Source: Neobacillus sp. CF12
GTDB lineage: Bacteria; Bacillota; Bacilli; Bacillales; Cytobacillaceae
DNA length: 64,000 nucleotides
Direction of reading: 5' to 3'
Assembly: GCF_030348765.1 (NCBI RefSeq)
Contig: NZ_JAUCEU010000007.1
Span: 5,057,501-5,121,500, forward strand
Shown: piece after piece, positions 25,441 through 34,157 of the stretch
Layout: each line of letters starts with the position of its first letter
Numbering within the stretch: the first letter of the stretch is position 1
Notes under the pieces: generated by a model
What the model saw: only the letters and a program-made list of their open reading frames with translations
What the model was told of the DNA's origin: nothing
The model's database searches: none
Position numbers and translations under genes: made by a program

Positions 25441-26710
25441 GATATTGTTTTTTAGCAGTAAGTGCAGCATTGGTCCCAGCGAGTCTGCCTGTAACTAATG
25501 CGGATGTGATATTATACCCGCCTGTATACCCATGGACATCAAGAATTTCACCGCAAAAATAGAGACCTTCCATTAATTTCGACCCCATTGTTTGCGGTTC
25601 AATTTCTTTTACAGAAACGCCGCCGCCCGTTACGAATGCTTTTTCCAGTGGCAGGGTGCCATTTACTTTAATCAAGAATTGTTTGCAACTTTTCACAAAG
25701 GTACGAATTTTTTCATTTGAAATCGTTGCCCCCTGTTCGGAAGGATCAATGTCATTCTGTTCAAGCAAGAACATAAGATATCGTTCAGGTACCAGTCCTT
25801 TTAAGGTGTTTTTAATGCTTTTTTTCGGCTCGCTTTTTACCAACTTCACAATTTCCTGAAAAAACTCTTCTTCCTTTTTATCAGGTATGACATCTAAACT
25901 CATCGTAACCTCAGCTAATTTCCATTTTTTCATCGCCTTAACCACAAATTGACTGCAACGAAGGACTGCTGGTCCACTAAGACCAAAATGGGTAAAAATC
26001 ATATCCATCTTGTGAGTTATGATTGCTTTTCCTTTCGGGTTCAAAACACTAAGTTCGATTTCCCTTAATGACAGACCTTGGAGCGATTTATTTTTGATAA
26101 AAGGTTCATTAGAGGTGACAGGCACCTCAGTAGGGAATAGTTCGGTAATCGTGTGACCGGCTTTCTTTGCCCAGGCATAACCGTCACCGGTTGATCCTGT
26201 ATGGGGGACAGATTTACCGCCTACCGCTATCACAACCGATTTTGCTTGAATTTCTGTTCCATTTTTTAAAATTACCGAAGATACATGTCCGTCTTGATAA
26301 TCAATATCCGCAACAGGGCTGTTCGTGTATACTTTCACTTTAAGCTTTTCTAATTGATATAATAGGGCATCTACAACAGATTGTGCTTTATTGGATACAG
26401 GGAACATCCGGCCATGATCCTCTTCCTTTAACTCTATTCCTAACTTTTCAAAAAACTTAATAATATCTTCATTACTAAAAATAGAAAAGGCACTGTATAA
26501 AAATTTCCCGTTACCAGGCAAGTGCTTGATAATTTCCTCAACAGGGAGGCGATTCGTAACATTACAGCGCCCGCCTCCAGAAATGGCAAGTTTCCTGCCA
26601 AGCTTGTCTCCTTTATCAATTAACAGGACTTTTAATCCCTTCTCGCCAGCAGCAATCGCAGCCATTAAACCTGAAGGACCGCCTCCAATAACAACAACAT
26701 CGTAATTCAT
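25433..26710 (-). CDS. ytfP: FAD-dependent oxidoreductase YtfP (HI0933/BaiN-like)
   Basis: 425 residues from the ATG at 26710, after GGTGG; the frame open to 26737 is less likely. N-terminal dinucleotide-binding motif [14 protein letters not shown] with Rossmann strand ending in E/D ([25 protein letters not shown]), which is the signature of the HI0933 flavoprotein family, and the C-terminal [10 protein letters not shown] / [15 protein letters not shown] that completes the FAD site. Substrate unknown. Single gene convergent with cse60 and divergent from ytgP, as in B. subtilis. Confidence 0.88.
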   Translation of the reverse strand: MNYDVVVIGGGPSGLMAAIAAGEKGLKVLLIDKGDKLGRKLAISGGGRCNVTNRLPVEEIIKHLPGNGKFLYSAFSIFSNEDIIKFFEKLGIELKEEDHGRMFPVSNKAQSVVDALLYQLEKLKVKVYTNSPVADIDYQDGHVSSVILKNGTEIQAKSVVIAVGGKSVPHTGSTGDGYAWAKKAGHTITELFPTEVPVTSNEPFIKNKSLQGLSLREIELSVLNPKGKAIITHKMDMIFTHFGLSGPAVLRCSQFVVKAMKKWKLAEVTMSLDVIPDKKEEEFFQEIVKLVKSEPKKSIKNTLKGLVPERYLMFLLEQNDIDPSEQGATISNEKIRTFVKSCKQFLIKVNGTLPLEKAFVTGGGVSVKEIEPQTMGSKLMEGLYFCGEILDVHGYTGGYNITSALVTGRLAGTNAALTAKKQYQA

Positions 26711-26921
26711 ACTTCCACCAACTTTATGTATATTCATTATTCCATTATAAACATCCTTATTGAAAAGAAAACGAAAAGTCCAACCAATTTTACGAAATTT
26801 AGCACGGCTGTTAGTAGCATCCCGGCAAAAAGAGATGTAAACTACTAATAGTGTGCAAAAAGGCTAAACTTTGCTCACATGCGCACAAACTTTTTCTTCA
26901 CTAGGAAGGGATTCTTATTTT

Positions 26922-28544
26922 ATGTCGTCTAAGCTAATAAGAGGAACATTTATTTTAACATTGGGTACCATTATATCCAAGATTCTTGGCTTACTATATG
27001 TCATACCCTTTTATCAGATTGTAGGTTCAGAAGGAACGGCGTTGTATCAATATTCATACATACCCTATACGATCTTTATAAGTATTGCCACGGCCGGTGT
27101 GCCGCTTGCTGTTTCAAAATTCATTTCAAAGTATAATGCACTCGAAGAATATGCAGTGGGCCGTAGATTGTTTAAATCGGGACTTATCATGATGCTTTTG
27201 ACGGGTATTGCTTCGTTTTTAATTCTATACCTGTCGGCGCCGCTTATAGCTGACATGATTATCAGTAAAAAAGACGATGTCGGCTCAAGAGCACAGGATA
27301 TAATAACAGTTATCCGTGCAGTAAGCTTTGCCTTGATTGTTATTCCATTCATGAGTTTAATCAGAGGATTCTTTCAAGGACATCAATCGATGGGACCGTC
27401 AGCTGTATCCCAAGTAGTGGAACAGATTGTACGAATTGCCTTCACGCTCGCAGGAGCCTTTATTGTCATCAATTTTTTAAATGGAAGTATTGTAACAGCT
27501 GTAAGTGTGGCGACCTTTGCTGCATTTGTAGGGGCCATAGGAAGTCTGGTGGTTTTATTTTGGTATTGGTATAAGCGGAAACCATATTTAGACCAGCTGC
27601 TCCAGCATGATAGAGGGGAAGCAGAGGTTTCGTTAACAGAAATTTATAAGGAAATCCTTGTCTATGCGGCTCCCTTTGTATTTGTTGGGCTTGCCAACCC
27701 CTTATTTCAAGCGATTGATCAAGTTACCTTTTTACGGGCAATGCAGGGAATTGGTCACAGTTATAAGGCAGCAGAAGCAGCATTCTCCATTCTAAATTTT
27801 GAATCTCATAAAATCGTAATCATCCCTGTTTCTCTTGCAACAGGATTCTCGTTAGCTCTTGTTCCAAGTATCACAAAGGCATTTGTGGAAAGTGATCGGA
27901 AAGCGTTAAAACTGCAGTTAAATCAAACCTTTCAGGTGCTTTTGTTCCTGACACTGCCTGCCGCAATTGGGCTTTCTCTATTAGCGGAGCCAATCTATAC
28001 TGTATTTTATGAGCATAAGGAGCTTGGATTTGAAGTTCTTAAAGCCTATGCCCCAGTCGGCATTCTATTTTCACTGTTTCTAGTCACTAGTTCAATTCTG
28101 CAGGGAATCAATGAACAACGCTGGACAGTGTTAAGCTTGTTAGTTGGATTACTGATTAAATTGTCGATTAATATTCCTCTAATAACTATGTTTGAAACCA
28201 GAGGCGCAGTGTACGCTACAGCACTTGGGTACATCGGAGCCATATTGATTCAATTACTTGTTATAAAAAATTATGCAAAATATCCATTCTTATTTGTTTG
28301 GAGAAGAAGCTTGTTGATTGTTATTTTCGCTGGAATTATGTGGGCTGGGACCGAAATTGTTTATCAGTTGCTTTTGTTATTCTTAACTCCGGCCTCTAAA
28401 TTTCAGTCGCTTTTAATTATTTTCGTTTGTGCAGGTATTGGAGCGGTAATCTATTTTTACTTCGGATTAAAATCAGGACTTGTAAACAGACTATTTGGTG
28501 ACAGGGTGGACCGTATTAAACGGAAATTAAGATTGACGAATTAG
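26922..28544 (+). CDS. murJ: Lipid II flippase MurJ-type (YtgP)
   Basis: 540 residues from the ATG at 26922 (AGGAAGGG upstream); an earlier in-frame start is less likely. About 14 hydrophobic helices of the MOP/MVF superfamily, beginning KLIRGTFILTLGTIISKILGLLY. B. subtilis YtgP is the MurJ-type flippase that moves lipid II across the membrane for peptidoglycan synthesis, redundant there with Amj. It is separated by 26 bp from the pseudouridine synthase gene and probably co-transcribed. Confidence 0.9.
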   Translation: MSSKLIRGTFILTLGTIISKILGLLYVIPFYQIVGSEGTALYQYSYIPYTIFISIATAGVPLAVSKFISKYNALEEYAVGRRLFKSGLIMMLLTGIASFLILYLSAPLIADMIISKKDDVGSRAQDIITVIRAVSFALIVIPFMSLIRGFFQGHQSMGPSAVSQVVEQIVRIAFTLAGAFIVINFLNGSIVTAVSVATFAAFVGAIGSLVVLFWYWYKRKPYLDQLLQHDRGEAEVSLTEIYKEILVYAAPFVFVGLANPLFQAIDQVTFLRAMQGIGHSYKAAEAAFSILNFESHKIVIIPVSLATGFSLALVPSITKAFVESDRKALKLQLNQTFQVLLFLTLPAAIGLSLLAEPIYTVFYEHKELGFEVLKAYAPVGILFSLFLVTSSILQGINEQRWTVLSLLVGLLIKLSINIPLITMFETRGAVYATALGYIGAILIQLLVIKNYAKYPFLFVWRRSLLIVIFAGIMWAGTEIVYQLLLLFLTPASKFQSLLIIFVCAGIGAVIYFYFGLKSGLVNRLFGDRVDRIKRKLRLTN

Positions 28545-28570
28545 GCTCCTAAAAAAGAAGGAGGATTTCC

Positions 28571-29290
28571 TTGAGAATTGATAAAATGTTAGCCAATCTT
28601 GGCTATGGCAGCCGAAAAGAAGTGAAACAGCTTCTAAAAAGCGGTGCAGTTAAAATCGATGATATAATCGTAAAAGATGCAAAACAGCATGTAGATACAA
28701 ACAAACAAACTGTTACATTAAATGGTGAAGTTATTGAATACAAAGAGTTTATCTATTTAATGATGAACAAACCTCAAGGAGTTTTATCAGCTACCGAGGA
28801 CAGTGTAGCAGAAACAGTAATTGACTTGTTAGAACTCGAAGACCAAGTATATGAGCCATTCCCAGTTGGAAGGCTGGACAAGGATACAGAAGGTTTATTG
28901 CTTATTACAAATGATGGCCAATTAGCCCACAAGCTGTTATCACCAAAAAAACATGTTCCAAAGACTTATTTTGCTGTGATAGACCAGGAAGTAACGGATG
29001 AAGACGTAAAGGCATTTGCAGAGGGAGTTATCCTTGATGATGGATACGAAACAAAACCTGGTGAGTTGAAAATTTTAAAGTCTGGCATTCGCTCTGATAT
29101 TGAACTAACGATTACTGAGGGAAAGTTCCATCAAGTGAAAAGAATGTTTGAGGCTGTTGGAAAAAAGGTCATATACTTGAAGCGGATTTCGATGGGACCA
29201 TTGCCACTAGATGAAACACTAGAACACGGGGAATATCGTGAGTTAACAGAGGAAGAAGTAAATATGCTTAAAGAGTATCAAGTCATATAA
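28571..29290 (+). CDS. Pseudouridine synthase, RsuA family (YtzG-like)
   Basis: 239 residues: N-terminal S4 RNA-binding domain (RIDKMLANLGYGSRKEVKQLLKSGAVKID, about 2-45) and RsuA/RluB-type catalytic domain with GRLDKDTEGLLL at about 98-109, where the Asp is the catalytic residue. Likely converts a uridine in 16S or 23S rRNA to pseudouridine. The TTG start follows AAGGAGGA. It is in the place of B. subtilis ytzG, reported truncated there, but is full length here. Ends at a terminator shared with dps. Confidence 0.88.
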   Translation: MRIDKMLANLGYGSRKEVKQLLKSGAVKIDDIIVKDAKQHVDTNKQTVTLNGEVIEYKEFIYLMMNKPQGVLSATEDSVAETVIDLLELEDQVYEPFPVGRLDKDTEGLLLITNDGQLAHKLLSPKKHVPKTYFAVIDQEVTDEDVKAFAEGVILDDGYETKPGELKILKSGIRSDIELTITEGKFHQVKRMFEAVGKKVIYLKRISMGPLPLDETLEHGEYRELTEEEVNMLKEYQVI

Positions 29291-29308
29291 AAATACCCAA
29301 AAAACGAA

Positions 29309-29337
29309 AAGGACAAGGCGCTGGCCTTGTCCTTTTT
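29309..29337. terminator. Bidirectional terminator
   Basis: AAGGACAAGGC / GCCTTGTCCTT stem with T run, between the pseudouridine synthase gene and dps; it overlaps the dps stop codon. Confidence 0.88.
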
Positions 29338-29782
29338 ATGCTTGTAGGAAAGAAGTTAACATCCAATTATGCTTGCTAAGTTTTTCAATTAATTCAGTGA
29401 ACATATCACTTGTTACCTCATCATTCACCTGTGCTGCTGCAACTTTACCCTCTTTTAATTCGGAGATAAGCTGTGAGAAGTCATTTACAACATGTAAAAC
29501 CATTTCTTCTGCTGTTAGATCCTCGGATGTTTCCACAATCGTTGCGTATTGGATGTATTCTTTTAACGTTGAAATTGGCTTTCCACCTGCAATTAATAAA
29601 CGTTCTGCCAATTCATCTATGGTACCTGCAGCTTCTTCATATAGTTCTTCAAATTTAGCATGTAAGGTAAAAAAGTGAGGTCCTTTTACATACCAGTGGA
29701 AACGATGGAGTTTTGTGTATAGTACATTCCAGTTTGCGAGTTGTTGATTCATCACTTGTTCTAGTGTCAATGTTTGTGTCAT
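29336..29782 (-). CDS. dps: Dps-family ferritin-like DNA-protecting protein
   Basis: 148-residue four-helix ferritin-like protein. The intersubunit ferroxidase residues are present: H29 in HRFHWYVKG, H41, D56 and E60 in GTIDELAERLL. Dps/MrgA dodecamers oxidise and store iron using hydrogen peroxide and shield DNA. The ATG follows AGGAGG. A perfect Per box lies 68 bp upstream with a sigma-A-like promoter next to it, so peroxide induction through PerR is expected, as for B. subtilis mrgA. Confidence 0.93.
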   Translation of the reverse strand: MTQTLTLEQVMNQQLANWNVLYTKLHRFHWYVKGPHFFTLHAKFEELYEEAAGTIDELAERLLIAGGKPISTLKEYIQYATIVETSEDLTAEEMVLHVVNDFSQLISELKEGKVAAAQVNDEVTSDMFTELIEKLSKHNWMLTSFLQA

Positions 29783-29814
29783 TGTGCATTCCTCCTAAAT
29801 TCTTATCTGTTTTA

Positions 29815-29842
29815 ATTATAACATATATTAATTGAAAGTAAA
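29815..29842 (-). promoter_or_regulatory. dps promoter
   Basis: Reverse strand: -35 TTTACT (29842-29837), 16-bp spacer, -10 TATAAT (29820-29815). Confidence 0.6.
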
Positions 29843-29849
29843 TATTAAA

Positions 29850-29864
29850 TTATAATTATTATAA
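29850..29864 (-). promoter_or_regulatory. Perfect Per box (PerR operator) upstream of dps
   Basis: TTATAATTATTATAA matches the PerR consensus TTATAATNATTATAA at all positions and lies 8 bp upstream of the dps -35 box. Confidence 0.85.
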
Positions 29865-29885
29865 ATAAGGAAAATTGGAATATCC

Positions 29886-30204
29886 TTTTTAAAAGGCTGT
29901 GTTAAAGCTAAATGTTGATATCTGCACTCGTTGATTTGTGCGGAAGGCACGAAGACTCCTCGAAAATGCTATCGCATTTTCTTCGTGCGTGGGCAAACTC
30001 GAAGATGAAAATCAGTGTCCTGCAGGAGTACGGAGCAGGTGAGACCCCACAGGCGCTTGCGCCGAGGAGGCTCGCCGCAACGCCTGCGGAAAGCGAAGTG
30101 CCCCGTGACAGGCAAAGACCGCCTGTCCCTGCGATGACTATTCCAAGGAGCATTCCTTAGTGGAGCGTAAATCAACAGACAAATTTAACACAGCCTTTTA
30201 AAAA
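29886..30204. repeat. Family B MITE-like repeat, copy 2 (long form)
   Basis: 319 bp with a perfect 21-bp terminal inverted repeat (29886-29906 and 30184-30204; outer part TTTTTAAAAGGCTGTG). Inside are the family B core, GCGGAAAGCGAAGTGCC and GACAGGCAAAGACCGCCTGTC, plus an internal hairpin module at about 29951-30022 (CGAAAATGC..GCATTTTC) shared with copy 3 and absent from copies 1 and 4. Confidence 0.9.
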
Positions 30205-30290
30205 ATAAGTAACAATTAATGAAAATGGGTAATCTAAAAATATTTACTACACTGTCTGTGCGTTCTGAGAAAATAAAAGGGGGAAGTATC

Positions 30291-31100
30291 ATGAAACTTT
30301 CACACAAAGAGACCATTGAACTACATGGTTTTAATAACTTGACCAAATCCTTGAGTTTTAATATGTACGATATATGTTATACCCGATCAAGAGAAGAGCG
30401 TGAGGCTTATTTAAAGTATATTGATGAGCAATATAGTGCCGAAAGATTACAAAAGATATTAACACATGTCTCTGAAATTATTGGTGCACATGTATTAAAT
30501 GTAGCGAGTCAGGATTTTGAACCTGCTGGAGCAAGTGTTACACTTCTTGTCTCAGAGGGCCCTGTTGAGAATGCTCCTTCAGAACACTTTGAGGAGTCAC
30601 CAGGACCGCTGCCAGAATCGGTCGTCATACAATTAGATAAAAGCCACATTACGGTACATACTTACCCTGAATACCATCCCGATGAGGGAATTAGTACATT
30701 CAGGGCCGACATTGATGTATCAACCTGTGGAGAAATTTCACCGCTAAAAGCTTTGCACTATCTTATTCGTTCCTTTGAAACAGACGTTATGACAATTGAT
30801 TATCGTGTCCGTGGTTTTACAAGAGATAAGGATGGATATAAATTATTCATTGACCATGAAATCAGCTCGATACAAAATTATATTCCTGAGGACGTTGGCG
30901 AACTGTTCGACATGATTGATGTAAATGTATATCAAGAAAATATTTTTCACACAAAATGTAAACTTCGGGAATTTGATTTAAACAACTATTTATTTGGCTA
31001 TAAAAAAGAAACATTACATCCAGAAGATCTGATCGAAATTACCGAGAGAATCAAGCTGGAAATGGATGAAATTTTTTATGGCAAAAACATTGTGCAATAA
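30291..31100 (+). CDS. speD: S-adenosylmethionine decarboxylase, long (E. coli-type) form
   Basis: 269 residues from the ATG at 30291 (GGGGGAAG upstream). The self-processing motif [11 protein letters not shown] places the pyruvoyl-forming Ser at 118, splitting the proenzyme into a beta chain of 117 residues and an alpha chain. It decarboxylates S-adenosylmethionine to supply the aminopropyl group for spermidine. The length matches the E. coli class, not the roughly 125-residue SpeD of B. subtilis. Single gene between a family B repeat and a strong terminator. Confidence 0.95.
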   Translation: MKLSHKETIELHGFNNLTKSLSFNMYDICYTRSREEREAYLKYIDEQYSAERLQKILTHVSEIIGAHVLNVASQDFEPAGASVTLLVSEGPVENAPSEHFEESPGPLPESVVIQLDKSHITVHTYPEYHPDEGISTFRADIDVSTCGEISPLKALHYLIRSFETDVMTIDYRVRGFTRDKDGYKLFIDHEISSIQNYIPEDVGELFDMIDVNVYQENIFHTKCKLREFDLNNYLFGYKKETLHPEDLIEITERIKLEMDEIFYGKNIVQ

Positions 31101-31158
31101 ATGACGGTATTACTCATCGCTTTAATATGTCGAATAATAGCCAAAAAGAAAGCACGCA

Positions 31159-31189
31159 GCAGCCTTACGAAAAAGTAAGGCTGCTTTTT
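31159..31189 (+). terminator. speD terminator
   Basis: Perfect GCAGCCTTAC / GTAAGGCTGC stem with an A-rich loop and T5. Confidence 0.9.
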
Positions 31190-31242
31190 CGCATTAATGG
31201 TGTAAAATGTATTCAAAGGAAATTTTTTAGTAGGAGAAAATT

Positions 31243-31968
31243 ATGTTTTTAAAAAAAGTTACTTTATTAAAAGAAAAGATTCCAGCCATTAACCACTATC
31301 CCTTTTCCATCCCCTCAATAGCTAGTCTCAATGAGATGAAATTAGAAAGTAACGTTACCTTTTTTGTTGGAGAAAATGGATCAGGTAAATCAACTTTATT
31401 AGAAGCAATAGCGGACAAATGTGATTTTAATACAGCAGGCGGCGGTAGAAATAATTCTTATGATGTTTATGAAACAGATTCCGAACTTAGTGAGTACATT
31501 AGACTCTCCTGGATGCCAAAAATAACAAATGGTTTTTTCTTAAGAGCAGAATCGTTTTATCATTTTGCTACCCATATTGATGAAGTGGATGAGAATGGAT
31601 TTAAAGATTATGGTGGTAAATCGTTATTACAACAATCACATGGAGAATCCTTTTTGTCGTTATTTTTAAATCGGTTTAATGGTGAAGCCATTTATCTTTT
31701 AGATGAACCTGAGGCGGCATTATCTCCTGCAAGACAATTAACACTTTTAAAAATTATCCATGACCTTGAAACACAGGGTGATGCCCAATTCATCATTGCC
31801 ACTCATTCTCCTATTCTATTGGGTTATCCAGATGCAGACATCTATAGCTTTGACCACGGTAAAATTTCAAAGATAGACTATGAAGAGACAGACCACTACA
31901 CGATTACTAAATATTTTCTCGAGAATCGAAAAAGATTTCTATATGAGCTATTTAAAGAGGAGGAATAA
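31243..31968 (+). CDS. AAA/ABC-type ATPase (COG3910-like)
   Basis: 241 residues with a complete ABC-ATPase core but no transporter partner: Walker A GENGSGKST (about 43-51), signature-like QQSHGESFLSLF (about 129-140), Walker B IYLLDEPEAALS (about 150-161) and switch His in ATHSP. It resembles the soluble single-domain ATPases related to the SMC/RecF group found alone in many genomes. TTG-free ATG start after TAGGAG. Function unknown; solitary position gives no clue. Confidence 0.85.
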   Translation: MFLKKVTLLKEKIPAINHYPFSIPSIASLNEMKLESNVTFFVGENGSGKSTLLEAIADKCDFNTAGGGRNNSYDVYETDSELSEYIRLSWMPKITNGFFLRAESFYHFATHIDEVDENGFKDYGGKSLLQQSHGESFLSLFLNRFNGEAIYLLDEPEAALSPARQLTLLKIIHDLETQGDAQFIIATHSPILLGYPDADIYSFDHGKISKIDYEETDHYTITKYFLENRKRFLYELFKEEE

Positions 31969-32007
31969 AAAAGAAGTGATTCCGATGAAACGGATATCAC
32001 TTCTTTT
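31969..32007. terminator. Bidirectional terminator
   Basis: AAAAGAAGTGAT / ATCACTTCTTTT arms with an inner CCG/CGG pair. It lies between the ATPase gene and the convergent permease gene and overlaps the permease stop. Confidence 0.85.
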
Positions 32008-33331
32008 TTGCTATAAATGATAGGAATACCAGCATTCCTACGATAACAATGGAAACAGTTGAGCCAATTAAATTGTTAGGACTTAAAATAAACCCAATAA
32101 AGATTAAACTTAATGCTACGATAGCGATGATGGTCGTGAATGGAAACCATTTAACCTGAAAAGAAGGTTTAGCCTTATAGTGTGATCTAAGCTTTAAATG
32201 TGCAGAACAAATCCCTATCCAAACCAACATAATCGTGAATCCAGGAATGGTCATGAGGTAACTAATAATATTACTAGGACTAATATAAGCTAAAAATACA
32301 CCAACTAATAGACATAGTGTTGTAATCATAAGTCCGATAATTGGAATTCCATTTTTTGAGGTTTTCATCAAACTTTCTGGTGCAACTCCGCTTTTTGCCA
32401 TTGAAAAAAGCGTTCTTGAGGTTGCATAGATACCTGAGTTGGCTGCTGAAAGTACAGCCGTTAATAAAATAAAGTTCATCACATGTGCGGCGCCTGGGAG
32501 ACCTGTTAGATTGAAAACTTGTACGAACGGACTATCTTGACCTGTGACTTGATTCCAAGGCATAATACCGCAAATAATTAGGATTGGGAAGATATAAAAG
32601 ATAATAACTCGCCATACTGCACCCTTAATGATACTTGGCATGACTCGCTCAGCATCCTTAGTTTCGGTTACGGCCACTCCAATTAACTCAGCACCGCCAT
32701 ATGAAAACATAACAACTAAAAAGGCACTAAGCATACCGCTAACTCCATGTGGGAAAAAACCGCCATGTGCGGTATAGTTGGCCAGAGGCTCCTCAATATT
32801 GCTTGGAAAAATACCAAATATAATAAGAGCTCCTAAAATAATAAAGGCAACTAGTGCGACTATTTTAATTCCAGCAAACCAAAACTCGAGCTCTCCGTAA
32901 TATTTTACAGGGAATAAATTAATCGCAATGATGACTACTGCACAAAGAAGACTAAGCAGCCATAGTGGAATAGAAGGATACCAAAATTGCAGAAAACTTC
33001 CCGCAGCTAATAATTCAACTGTAATAACAATGATCCAGTTAATCCAATATAGCCAGCCGGTAATAAACGATAATTTAAATCCAAATGCTCGATAAAGAAG
33101 TAACTGCACGTTGTGATTTGGAAACGCAATAGCCATTTCACCTAAAGCAGCCATTACGATAAATAACAACAGCCCGCCAATTAAGTAGGTAAAGATCACA
33201 CTAGGTCCAGCGATATTTAATGTATCAGAACTTCCTTTAAAAATTCCTGTACCAATCATGCCGGCTAATGCAATAAACTGGACATGTCTCGGCAGTAATC
33301 CTTTTTTTAGATCTTGATGATTATTTTCCAT
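31997..33331 (-). CDS. APC-family amino acid permease
   Basis: 444 residues with 12 predicted membrane helices. The N-terminus PRHVQFIALAGMIGTGIFKGSSDTL is the consensus amino acid transport signature of the AAT/APC group (GabP, RocE, YbxG, YtnA relatives), with the GXG break in helix 1 that binds the amino acid backbone. H+-coupled amino acid uptake is expected; substrate cannot be read from sequence. The ATG follows AGGCAGGAGC. Single gene. Confidence 0.88.
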   Translation of the reverse strand: MENNHQDLKKGLLPRHVQFIALAGMIGTGIFKGSSDTLNIAGPSVIFTYLIGGLLLFIVMAALGEMAIAFPNHNVQLLLYRAFGFKLSFITGWLYWINWIIVITVELLAAGSFLQFWYPSIPLWLLSLLCAVVIIAINLFPVKYYGELEFWFAGIKIVALVAFIILGALIIFGIFPSNIEEPLANYTAHGGFFPHGVSGMLSAFLVVMFSYGGAELIGVAVTETKDAERVMPSIIKGAVWRVIIFYIFPILIICGIMPWNQVTGQDSPFVQVFNLTGLPGAAHVMNFILLTAVLSAANSGIYATSRTLFSMAKSGVAPESLMKTSKNGIPIIGLMITTLCLLVGVFLAYISPSNIISYLMTIPGFTIMLVWIGICSAHLKLRSHYKAKPSFQVKWFPFTTIIAIVALSLIFIGFILSPNNLIGSTVSIVIVGMLVFLSFIAKKK

Positions 33332-33448
33332 GATGCTCCTGCCTTTTTCATTAGTTTCTACTATCTTGCTTAAACGCTTTTAAGTGCTAAAGTATTATAC
33401 TAATATATCATAATATAATAGATATTCAACCTTATTTTAAAAATAAAA

Positions 33449-33485
33449 GCAATCAAGCACGCGAGATTTTCGCGTGCTTGATTGC
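33449..33485 (-). terminator. ytzE terminator
   Basis: Perfect 15-bp stem GCAATCAAGCACGCG / CGCGTGCTTGATTGC; on the reverse strand it is followed by TTTTATTTTTA. Confidence 0.88.
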
Positions 33486-33504
33486 TCAAGTGTTTATTCA
33501 TATT

Positions 33505-33726
33505 TTAAGAAGACATTTTTACTTTCTTTTGTGTTGTTGTCCATTTTCCGCGGCTTGGGCTTATTACCAAGTCATTATAGGCTAAAACATTTAAATCTCG
33601 TTGTATGGTGCGAGGAGTGATACCAAATTCCTCTACAAGTTCTTGCGTCGTGACTGTGCCTTTATTACGAATAAACATGTAGATGCATTTGATGCGGTTT
33701 AACATCCGGTTAGTCGAAGGTTTCAA
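33505..33726 (-). CDS. ytzE: DeoR-type helix-turn-helix regulator YtzE
   Basis: 73 residues comprising only a winged helix-turn-helix: RIKCIYMFIRNKGTVTTQELVEEFGITPRTIQRDLNVLAYNDLVISP. The TTQELVEEFGITPRTIQRDLNVL stretch is the DeoR-family recognition region. It lacks the usual C-terminal sugar-phosphate sensing domain, as does the B. subtilis YtzE protein I compare it with. It probably binds DNA as a dimer; target unknown. The start follows AGGGAGTGG. Confidence 0.8.
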   Translation of the reverse strand: MKPSTNRMLNRIKCIYMFIRNKGTVTTQELVEEFGITPRTIQRDLNVLAYNDLVISPSRGKWTTTQKKVKMSS

Positions 33727-34157
33727 AAAACCACTCCCTATCCTTTTTTCAAACCTATGGCTTAATCCCTCTACCGACAGCCTCTTTGATTAGTATGTAA
33801 TTTTCTTTTCCGCAGACAACTCCTTTTATTAATAGATAGTTGCAGTGGATACCCTGTTGACTTAGGTTTATTGTACCCATAATTTCTGAAAATTTCCACC
33901 ATTAGTGAATATTTTACATAAAAATCATCTCTTCTTAACATTCATTGTTCGGTTTTCCTTCACCCTTTCTTGATTCTTACTCTAGTCTATGGGTGTAAAT
34001 GTTAAGTTTATGACAAATTAATTGAATTTTTTGTAAATTTATCTAAGAACAAAGAAGTCTAACCTAAAATGGAAATTATTTCGTTTTTATTGTGAATATT
34101 GTTAAGATATTTGCATGGAGATAAATAAAAAAATCTGGGTAATAGGAGGTCTAGCAA
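33727..34157. other. 430-bp spacer without recognisable gene
   Basis: AT-rich divergent spacer between ytzE and pepV. TTGACT at 33858-33863 followed 16 bp later by ATAATT could be a forward promoter, but the distance to pepV is long. No reading frame with a ribosome site, repeat family copy or riboswitch pattern was recognised. Confidence 0.5.

Noticed and set aside
29908..30175. Overlapping reading frames in the repeat at 29.9-30.2 kb
   Set aside because: They lie in a family B element whose GC-rich palindromes create chance open frames; similar frames recur in other copies with different reading.
33727..34157. Hidden gene or RNA in the ytzE-pepV spacer
   Set aside because: No frame with a ribosome site and no riboswitch or T-box signature was recognised.
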